DNA of 6,254 nt from an uncultured Treponema sp. GTDB taxonomy: Bacteria > Spirochaetota > Spirochaetia > Treponematales > Treponemataceae. The stretch covers positions 1-6,254 of the forward strand of contig CAJOQA010000143.1 in NCBI GenBank assembly GCA_905236465.1. Reading direction: 5' to 3'. A program made the translations under genes and the position numbers. Positions 1 through 4,682 of this stretch are shown here, piece by piece. Numbering within the stretch: the stretch's first letter is position 1; every line of letters begins with the position of its first letter. The notes below the pieces were generated by a model, which was not told where the DNA came from, searched no databases, and worked only from the letters and a program-made list of their open reading frames with translations.

Positions 1-351
1 CCTTCTTACGAGGTACGCGCAGCAGTAACAACTGCAAACGATTCAATCTACTGCGAACGTTTAGGAAACAATGCAGTCCACGCTGCTATGGCCGGAAAGA
101 CAAAGTGCGTAATCGGTCTCGTTCACGACAAATACGTTCATATTCCTATTACCATGGCAACACTTAAGCGCAACACCGTTGACCCTGAAAGTTCACTTTG
201 GAGAGACTGCTTAGACGCAACATTGCAGCCAGTCTACATGGTAAACAACATCAATACAGTTACAGAATACCAGCAAAAGGCGGCAGAGGAAGCTGACAAA
301 AAGGCACTTGCCCGTCTTTCAAAGGTAAACAGCATGAACAAGGCCCAATAG
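1..351 (+). CDS. 6-phosphofructokinase, C-terminal 116 residues (5' end outside window)
   Basis: The reading frame is open from base 1 (P-S-Y-E-V-R-A) to TAG at 349-351, so only the C-terminal part of the gene is present. The residues resemble the end of a phosphofructokinase (PF00365 family): a YEVRA stretch, then TANDSIYCERLGNNAVHAAM and AGKT, then VIGLVHDKYVHIPI, and an ESSLWRDCLDAT segment near the end. The enzyme phosphorylates fructose 6-phosphate to fructose 1,6-bisphosphate in cytoplasmic glycolysis. This C-terminal layout is closest to the longer PFKs of spirochaetes, plants and trypanosomatids, not the short E. coli PfkA. The residues that separate ATP-dependent from PPi-dependent enzymes lie upstream of the window, so the phosphoryl donor cannot be decided. 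An ATG at 88 is internal and not a start. A strong terminator follows 16 bases after the stop, so this gene probably ends its transcription unit. Confidence 0.85.
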   Translation, partial: PSYEVRAAVTTANDSIYCERLGNNAVHAAMAGKTKCVIGLVHDKYVHIPITMATLKRNTVDPESSLWRDCLDATLQPVYMVNNINTVTEYQQKAAEEADKKALARLSKVNSMNKAQ

Positions 352-367
352 CCTTATAATTCTTAGC

Positions 368-414
368 AAAGGGTTGCCGCAAAGTTGAAAGTTATACGGC
401 AGCCCTTTATTTTT
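368..414 (+). terminator. Rho-independent terminator of the phosphofructokinase gene
   Basis: The arms at 368-379 (aaagggttgccg) and 397-408 (cggcagcccttt) form a 12-bp stem with a single G-U wobble, around a 17-base loop. The right arm runs into a T-rich tract (406-414). Its position just after the phosphofructokinase stop codon and the GC-rich core make this a textbook intrinsic terminator. Confidence 0.9.
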
Positions 415-417
415 CTA

Positions 418-453
418 GGGAACCTCGAAAAAGTGACTTTTTCGAGATGCCCT
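418..453 (+). repeat. Palindromic repeat, copy A (TCGAAAAA/TTTTTCGA family)
   Basis: A perfect 11-bp inverted repeat (ctcgaaaaagt at 424-434 and actttttcgag at 436-446) with one central base. Outer partial pairing of ggg (418-420) with ccc (450-452) extends it. The right half, gtgactttttcgagat (433-448), is identical over 16 bases to 6197-6212 in copy B, in the same orientation. It lies between the phosphofructokinase terminator and the chemoreceptor start, so it may be in the receptor mRNA leader. It has no T-tract and is not the main terminator here. It looks like a dispersed intergenic repeat. Confidence 0.7.
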
Positions 454-469
454 CTAACACATAAAAAAA

Positions 470-475
470 GAGAGG
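470..475 (+). promoter_or_regulatory. Ribosome binding site that sets the chemoreceptor start
   Basis: gagagg at 470-475 lies 11 bases before ATG 487. It is the only Shine-Dalgarno-like sequence upstream of the receptor. It favours ATG 487 over an in-frame TTG at 385, which lies in the loop of the preceding terminator. Confidence 0.6.
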
Positions 476-486
476 AACTGGCATTC

Positions 487-2397
487 ATGAGCGATATTGC
501 AGAAATGGAAGACATTGATTTTATGGAATTTACAGAAACCAAGCACGAGGTCGCAAAAACGACCCTTCCGCTTTTGGTTATTTCCTACCTTTTGCCGTCC
601 CTTTTGTTCGGCGTAATTGCATGGGCTTTAGGAGCCTGCACTTTTTCTGAATATATGCAGACCCTCGCAGATCCAGTCCTCTACATCCTTCTTGCAATTC
701 AGATAATTCTCCCCTTTGCAACCTTCAAATGGTACAAAAAGCAAATAGATGAATATAAGGCTTCTGAAGAAGGTAACAGAGACATGAACAGCAAGGTAAA
801 CCTTTTTGAAAAAATTTCCATTGCTTTTCCAGTTCTCTGCTACCTTATCGTTCCCTTCCTTTACTCTGCCCGCTACCATGCAAGGGGGCTGAGCTACCAG
901 GCCTTCGGGGGCGAATCTCCCTTAGCATTTGACTTTACCCTCACGCTGGGCATAACCTTTGTTTTTGCCCTTTTCACATACATTCTTTTCATGCAGAGCA
1001 TAGAACATTCACTTGACTGGCTCCCCTATAGGTCAGAGTTCCAAACGATGTCTTTGGTTGCCCGCACGGTAACAATCGCCGTCTTTGCCCTTTTGGGAAT
1101 TGTATTAGTTCTTCTTTCAGCCTTCTTCATTCCAGCAAACAGGGGACTTACAAATACTTCCTTTATTTTAAGAATTTTACCCATAGGAATTATCAGCATT
1201 TTTATGGAAGTTATAGATTTTTATGTAAACATACAGGACGTCAAGCTGAACATGAACTCCATAGTGAACTTGGCAAACTCCCTGCGCAACCGTGATTATA
1301 CACGGAACCAGATTCCAGTTATCCTGCGCTGTGAGCTTGGGGACCTAGTAAACGACTTAAATTCCTTTTCTGATACAACACGCAACGTCCTTACAGGCTT
1401 TAAGAATTCAATAGTAGTCTCAAACAAGACAGCAGAAGACCTGTCTGTCAGCATGGATGGGGCTATGAAAAGCGTACTTGAGATTACAAAAAATATCAGC
1501 ACCGTAAACAATGAGATGGAAAACCAGACCGCAGGCGTGCAGGACGCCAACGCTTCTGCAAACCAGATAATGAGCCGCATAAAAGAACTGAACGAAAGCG
1601 TAAAAGTCCAGGCGACAAGCGTAAACGAATCTTCTGCCGCGGTTGGGGAAATGGTTGCAAACATCCGTTCCATGCAGCAGATTCTAGAGAGGAACAAAGA
1701 GGCTGTAAATTCACTGGACAAAGCATCAGATGCAGGAAGACAAAGCGTTCAGGGGGCTGTAAAAACAGCGGAAGACATAATCAAGCAGTCCTCATCCCTT
1801 ATGGAAGCCTCAACTATCATTTCTACAATAGCAAGCCAAACAAACCTTTTGGCAATGAACGCCGCTATTGAATCTGCCCACGCAGGAGAAGTAGGAAAGG
1901 GCTTTAGCGTCGTTGCAGATGAAATCAGAAAACTTGCGGAGCAGTCAAGCAAACAGGGTAAGGTCATCAGGGACAACCTAAAGAACCTCTTTACTTCCAT
2001 CAAGCAGGTGTCTGACAACACAAAAGAAGTTGCCAATGGCTTTGATTCTATCTATACACTTGCCCAAACAGTCCGCGACCAGGAAAATCTTTTGATGAAT
2101 GCCATGACAGAACAGGCGGAAGGCAACCAGCAGGTTATGGATGCAATGAAGAACATCAATGATACAACAACAGTCGTTCAAGACGCTTCTAAAGAAATGC
2201 TTTCCGGCGGAGAACAAATCGTTAAGGAAATGACCATCTTGAACAAGGTAACAGACCAGATTACCGGCAGTATGTCATCAATGCAATCTTCATTAGACAA
2301 AATCAAGGAAGCCATGCAAAGTGTCAGCCAGTCTTCTGCCCAAAACCAGGCAGATTTAAATGCCTTGGGGGAAATAATAGGTTCCTTTACCCTATAG
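487..2397 (+). CDS. Methyl-accepting chemotaxis protein with six-segment membrane sensor
   Basis: A 636-residue chemoreceptor that signals to the CheA/CheW array controlling the flagella. Residues 1-26 are acidic and cytoplasmic. Six hydrophobic segments follow at about 27-50, 61-80, 109-127, 148-170, 190-214 and 226-248. The loops between them are short, so there is no room for a folded periplasmic ligand domain such as dCache or 4HB. A HAMP-like stretch covers about 250-305, with CELGDLVNDLNSF matching the second HAMP helix. Residues 306-636 form a long coiled coil. Its hairpin tip is unmistakable: IASQTNLLAMNAAIESAHAG, then EVGKGFSVVADEIRKLAEQ (about 448-486). There is no C-terminal CheR-docking pentapeptide; the protein ends GEIIGSFTL. 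The ligand cannot be read from sequence; sensing within the membrane is an inference from topology. The start at ATG 487 is chosen because longer in-frame forms run through a repeat and a terminator. No convincing terminator follows. Confidence 0.93.
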   Translation: MSDIAEMEDIDFMEFTETKHEVAKTTLPLLVISYLLPSLLFGVIAWALGACTFSEYMQTLADPVLYILLAIQIILPFATFKWYKKQIDEYKASEEGNRDMNSKVNLFEKISIAFPVLCYLIVPFLYSARYHARGLSYQAFGGESPLAFDFTLTLGITFVFALFTYILFMQSIEHSLDWLPYRSEFQTMSLVARTVTIAVFALLGIVLVLLSAFFIPANRGLTNTSFILRILPIGIISIFMEVIDFYVNIQDVKLNMNSIVNLANSLRNRDYTRNQIPVILRCELGDLVNDLNSFSDTTRNVLTGFKNSIVVSNKTAEDLSVSMDGAMKSVLEITKNISTVNNEMENQTAGVQDANASANQIMSRIKELNESVKVQATSVNESSAAVGEMVANIRSMQQILERNKEAVNSLDKASDAGRQSVQGAVKTAEDIIKQSSSLMEASTIISTIASQTNLLAMNAAIESAHAGEVGKGFSVVADEIRKLAEQSSKQGKVIRDNLKNLFTSIKQVSDNTKEVANGFDSIYTLAQTVRDQENLLMNAMTEQAEGNQQVMDAMKNINDTTTVVQDASKEMLSGGEQIVKEMTILNKVTDQITGSMSSMQSSLDKIKEAMQSVSQSSAQNQADLNALGEIIGSFTL

Positions 2398-2424
2398 GCC
2401 ACATTCAATTTTTTTCGACTTTTC

Positions 2425-2453
2425 TTGATTTACATAAAAATTCGCTTTATAAT
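2425..2453 (+). promoter_or_regulatory. Sigma70-type promoter of the lipoprotein gene
   Basis: A -35 box TTGATT (2425-2430), a 17-base spacer and a perfect -10 box TATAAT (2448-2453). The predicted start of transcription is near 2460, giving a leader of about 53 bases. It starts 28 bases after the chemoreceptor stop, so the lipoprotein can be transcribed independently of the receptor. Confidence 0.8.
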
Positions 2454-2497
2454 AGAAGTAGAAGATATAGGAAGTTTCCTTGCCTTCTACTTTTATT
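2451..2497 (+). promoter_or_regulatory. Inverted repeat with T-tract in the lipoprotein leader
   Basis: The 14-base arms at 2451-2464 and 2484-2497 pair with one G-T wobble; the core is gtagaag (2458-2464) with cttctac (2484-2490). A nested palindrome, aggaa/ttcct, sits at 2469-2480. The right arm runs into a T-rich tract (2491-2501) and then the Shine-Dalgarno sequence. The left arm overlaps the end of the -10 box, so the mRNA probably contains only 5-7 bp of the outer stem plus the inner one. It could be a 5'-end stabilising hairpin, a weak attenuator or an operator. The sequence alone does not decide. Confidence 0.5.
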
Positions 2498-2512
2498 TTT
2501 TAGGAGTTATTT

Positions 2513-2986
2513 ATGAAAAAACTTACAAAAATTCTTGCAGCCGTAACTATCGCCCTTGCACTCACCACAGCTTTTACCTCTTGTCTTACAACATCATCTT
2601 CATCTTCTACCTCTTCTAGCAAAAGCTCTAATCAGGTAACTATAAAAATGTATGACAACTGCCCTGAAGACAATTATGCCGCCATTCTTGCACAGGCAGG
2701 AATTAAGGCCATTGACTCAAGCTACACGGGTGTAGTTTCTTTCTCTTACTCAGGAACTCCAAGCGCATCAAGTATTCAGCCTATTCTAACTTACACTACC
2801 AGATGCAAGACAATACAGTCAGCCATTACAAAGGTAGCCGGCAAGACTTGCACTCTTACCTACAATACCTCTAAAAATGGAAGTGGCACTACCCTTGATT
2901 TTTCAAGCACAGATGCAGCTTTGACAACACTTGCAAAGATGATAGCAGCAAACCAAAAGGAGATCTACGCAATTTATACTTATTAA
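2513..2986 (+). CDS. Small serine-rich lipoprotein of unknown function
   Basis: A 157-residue protein I do not recognise. The start is ATG 2513, with AGGAG (2502-2506) six bases upstream. The N-terminus is a lipoprotein signal peptide: KKLTK, a hydrophobic core (residues 7-21), then AFTSC with the lipidated cysteine at position 24. Spirochaetes tolerate such a loose lipobox. Residues 25-41 form a Ser/Thr-rich flexible linker. The mature body (42-157) begins with a strand-like VTIKMYDNCPEDN and a helix-like YAAILAQAGIKAID, then alternating Thr/Ser-rich strands, and a final helix (134-147) before EIYAIYTY. It has three further cysteines (50, 98, 113), so a disulphide is possible. There is no enzyme motif. 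Likely membrane-anchored, periplasmic or surface-exposed. It has its own promoter and structured leader. Confidence 0.8.
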   Translation: MKKLTKILAAVTIALALTTAFTSCLTTSSSSSTSSSKSSNQVTIKMYDNCPEDNYAAILAQAGIKAIDSSYTGVVSFSYSGTPSASSIQPILTYTTRCKTIQSAITKVAGKTCTLTYNTSKNGSGTTLDFSSTDAALTTLAKMIAANQKEIYAIYTY

Positions 2987-2998
2987 CGAATAATTATT

Positions 2999-3026
2999 TT
3001 GCTATTTGCAGATAGTGTAGTATACT
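2999..3026 (+). promoter_or_regulatory. Probable promoter of the hibernation factor gene
   Basis: TTGCTA (2999-3004), a 16-base spacer and TATACT (3021-3026). The -10 box lies inside a 10-base perfect palindrome, tagtatacta (3018-3027), which could bind a regulator or be chance in AT-rich DNA. The predicted transcript start is near 3032-3033. No terminator separates this from the lipoprotein gene, so read-through is also possible. Confidence 0.6.
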
Positions 3027-3030
3027 ATAT

Positions 3031-3052
3031 GTAGCGGTTTTTCAACTGCAAC
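3031..3052 (+). promoter_or_regulatory. Hairpin at the 5' end of the hibernation factor mRNA
   Basis: gcggtt (3034-3039) pairs with aactgc (3044-3049) with one G-U, around a tttc loop. One mismatch then allows two more pairs (3031-3032 with 3051-3052). It falls at or next to the predicted transcript start and leaves the Shine-Dalgarno at 3068-3073 free. It may protect the 5' end of the mRNA. Confidence 0.35.
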
Positions 3053-3082
3053 AAAAAACATTTATTTAAGGAGATTTAAATT

Positions 3083-3373
3083 ATGACAAAACAAATATCA
3101 GCACAGGGATTTTCTTTACAGAAGGATCAGTCAGACTTAATCAATACAAAGCTAAAGCGCATTGAATACGCTGACAATCTTATTATAGACTTAATACTCC
3201 GCGTAAAAGAAGACAAAAAGTACTACTTTGACGCAACAATAAACTTCCGTTGGGGAGCAAACGGCCATGTTACAAGCGACGACTATGACTTTGCAGCTGG
3301 CCTTAACAAACTTATGGATGTCCTTGACCAGAAAATCAAGAAGGAAAAGGACAAGATTCAGGAAAAGAAATAG
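3083..3373 (+). CDS. hpf: Ribosome hibernation-promoting factor, short form (HPF/RaiA family)
   Basis: A 96-residue protein of the HPF/YfiA (RaiA, sigma54-modulation) family. Such proteins bind the decoding channel of the 30S subunit when growth slows and keep idle ribosomes intact. The fold signature is visible: a first strand ISAQGFSL, a helix SDLINTKLKRIEYADN, a strand LIIDLILRVKED, a strand pair around YYFDATINFRWGANGHVTSD, then the conserved DDYDFAAGLNKLMDVLDQKIKK helix with a lysine-rich tail. Its length fits the short class; the C-terminal dimerisation domain of long HPF is absent. The start ATG 3083 is set by AAGGAG (3068-3073) nine bases upstream. It has its own promoter and is followed by a hairpin shared with the convergent earP gene. 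Whether it is HPF-like (100S-forming) or RaiA-like cannot be told from sequence alone. Confidence 0.85.
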   Translation: MTKQISAQGFSLQKDQSDLINTKLKRIEYADNLIIDLILRVKEDKKYYFDATINFRWGANGHVTSDDYDFAAGLNKLMDVLDQKIKKEKDKIQEKK

Positions 3374-3374
3374 G

Positions 3375-3408
3375 GGTAAAAAACTAAGTCGTACGGACTT
3401 AGTTTACC
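3375..3408 (-). terminator. Hairpin terminator between convergent hpf and earP
   Basis: A perfect 10-bp stem, aaactaagtc (3381-3390) with gacttagttt (3396-3405), and a 5-base loop. ggt (3375-3377) can also pair with acc (3406-3408). Read on the minus strand, the stem ends in a run of six T (complement of 3378-3383), which suits earP. On the plus strand only a short T run follows, so termination of hpf would be weaker but possible. Its position 20 bases past the earP stop supports the minus-strand role. Confidence 0.75.
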
Positions 3409-3427
3409 TATCATTCCAAGCCAGCCC

Positions 3428-4621
3428 TTAAACTAGTCGAAGGGGTTGGCAAAAATCTAAAATCGCTTGTGCCAAATTTCCATTTTTAATAAGATTTTCA
3501 GAAAAGCAGGCAAAAGCAGCCTTAAAATTTTCCCCCTTTTCCAACACAGTAAGCAAAGCCTTTTTTTCTGCATTTTCATCTTCTTTTAAGGGAAAGTTTT
3601 CTTCCCTGCAAAGCAAATCACTAGTTTCTTTCCCACAGGCAACCGTAAAGTGCCTATTGTACAAGAGGGAAGCCCTACGAAAATCAGCGTAATCCTCTGC
3701 TAAGAGATAGTCTTTTATGCGTAAAAGCAAGGCATCCAACTTTACAAGCTGAAATTCCTCATCTTGGACATAGGCATGCCAAATAAAGGGCTTACCGCAT
3801 AAGCAGGCCCTAGAAAAGGAATCTTCCCCACGAATAAAATTAAAGTCAGTTAAGGTAAGCAGGGCATCCCAGGCTTCTTGCCTAAGGGCTGGTAGCCTTA
3901 CAATTCTAAAGGGGCCTTCAAAGTCCTCCCCCTGTATGCCAGCAGAAAGGAAAAGACAGATTTCCCTCCCCCTACTGAATTCCTTTAGGGCAGCCGCAAG
4001 GGGTCTGAAATTTTTAGGATAGGCAAAAAGTAAAAGACAAAAGGTCTTAGGGTTTTCTAAGGCATCAAGTCCATCATTTAAGTCTTTTTTCAGAAGATTT
4101 AGGGCATACGCCCTATCTTTTAAGCAAGCCATAAAGGATTTGTCCAGTACAAGTCCACCCGTCTTATTGGTAAAGCCAGGCATAAAGTTTATCTTTTTTA
4201 TAAGGGGGCTCCTAGTAGCGCTCTTAAGCAAATGAAAGTCGTCCGCCCAGGCTTCTGCGGTCAAGTATTCAAGGTTAATAATAGTAGAAACTTTTTTATT
4301 TTCTTTGGCAAAAAGAATATCATCGAGCCAAAGGGGCCTCTGGCACTGAAAACACTGAAAAATCAGCTGTGGAAAATTAAGAGAAAATTCAGCTTTGCAG
4401 AACTCAGCATTATTCCAGTCATATATGTTTAAGCCCCTGTATTGCTGAAATGCTAGCTTGCATTGTATTTCAGGAGCTATTTTAGAAAAGGATGCAAGAT
4501 TATCAACCACTATATTAATTTTAAGATTACTTTTACATTCCAAAAGAGCCCTGCCTAGCCGGTAGACAAAACCGATATCGCCAAAGTTATCAACTACACT
4601 GCAAAGTATTAGAATTTCCAT
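3428..4621 (-). CDS. earP: EF-P arginine rhamnosyltransferase EarP
   Basis: A 397-residue glycosyltransferase that moves rhamnose from dTDP-beta-L-rhamnose to an arginine at the tip of elongation factor P, so EF-P can rescue ribosomes stalled at polyproline. The EarP (formerly DUF2331, GT-B fold) signature is clear. The N-terminus is CSVVDNFGDIGFVYRLGRAL, with Asp11 and Asp15 at the places of the Pseudomonas catalytic aspartates. INLEYLTAEAWADDFHLL (115-132) and FMPGFTNKTGGLV (146-158) follow. The donor-site block (259-289) contains FNFIRGEDSF and CGKPFIWHAY; Glu266 and Asp267 fall in RGEDS. Length is close to family norms. I chose ATG 4621, which fits the family N-terminus; a TTG at 4657 would add 12 residues encoded by promoter DNA. 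No Shine-Dalgarno precedes it. In proteobacteria earP usually adjoins efp; here it is divergent from asnS. Confidence 0.9.
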   Translation of the reverse strand: MEILILCSVVDNFGDIGFVYRLGRALLECKSNLKINIVVDNLASFSKIAPEIQCKLAFQQYRGLNIYDWNNAEFCKAEFSLNFPQLIFQCFQCQRPLWLDDILFAKENKKVSTIINLEYLTAEAWADDFHLLKSATRSPLIKKINFMPGFTNKTGGLVLDKSFMACLKDRAYALNLLKKDLNDGLDALENPKTFCLLLFAYPKNFRPLAAALKEFSRGREICLFLSAGIQGEDFEGPFRIVRLPALRQEAWDALLTLTDFNFIRGEDSFSRACLCGKPFIWHAYVQDEEFQLVKLDALLLRIKDYLLAEDYADFRRASLLYNRHFTVACGKETSDLLCREENFPLKEDENAEKKALLTVLEKGENFKAAFACFSENLIKNGNLAQAILDFCQPLRLV

Positions 4622-4629
4622 AGCTTGAG

Positions 4630-4657
4630 AGTATAGCATATTCACTTGCAAAAGCAA
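4630..4657 (-). promoter_or_regulatory. earP promoter (minus strand), possibly leaderless
   Basis: Read on the minus strand: TTGCTT (4657-4652), a 16-base spacer and TATACT (4635-4630). Only eight bases separate the -10 box from the ATG at 4621. The expected transcript start is therefore within about 0-4 bases of the start codon, and no ribosome binding site is present. Confidence 0.6.
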
Positions 4658-4659
4658 GT
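4644..4659. repeat. Inverted repeat spanning both divergent -35 boxes
   Basis: acttgc (4644-4649), aaaa, gcaagt (4654-4659): a perfect 6-bp dyad. Its left arm contributes to the plus-strand -35 TTGCAA of asnS (4646-4651), and its right arm contributes to the minus-strand -35 TTGCTT of earP (4652-4657). It could be a regulator site or simply the result of two abutting -35 boxes. Confidence 0.6.
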
Positions 4660-4674
4660 ATAAAAGTGTAAACT
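4646..4674 (+). promoter_or_regulatory. asnS promoter, possibly leaderless
   Basis: TTGCAA (4646-4651), a 17-base spacer and TAAACT (4669-4674), eight bases before ATG 4683. The expected start of transcription is at about 4680-4682. An alternative -10, TATAAA at 4659-4664, has no good -35 and would still leave only about 12 bases of leader. No Shine-Dalgarno sequence is visible either way, and there is no room for a T-box or other riboswitch. Confidence 0.55.
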
Positions 4675-4682
4675 ACTTTTCT

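Noticed and set aside
385..486. N-terminal extension of the chemoreceptor from an in-frame TTG at 385 (34 extra residues).
   Set aside because: The extension is encoded by the terminator's right arm and a palindromic repeat, has no ribosome binding site, and places Cys/Lys-rich non-conserved sequence before a clean ATG with a purine-rich site.
1296..2408. Several antisense open frames opposite the chemoreceptor signalling domain.
   Set aside because: They have no ribosome binding sites or recognisable domains; they reflect codon bias of the coiled-coil sequence on the opposite strand.
2377..2416. Terminator after the chemoreceptor: atagg/cctat stem followed downstream by a T run.
   Set aside because: The stem is only 5 bp, lies mostly within the coding end, and is separated from the T run by about 14 bases.
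2425..2619. A 64-residue plus-strand open frame overlapping the lipoprotein start.
   Set aside because: It runs through the promoter and leader, has no ribosome binding site, and overlaps a well-supported gene in another frame.
4232..4432. A 66-residue plus-strand frame inside earP.
   Set aside because: It is antisense to a conserved EarP region and shows no independent signals.
4622..4657. Longer EarP from TTG 4657 (12 extra residues).
   Set aside because: The extra codons coincide with the -35 and -10 boxes, and the family N-terminus fits ATG 4621.
4622..4682. T-box riboswitch or other leader control upstream of asnS.
   Set aside because: The gap is 61 bases and the likely transcript leader is only a few bases, far too short for a T-box.
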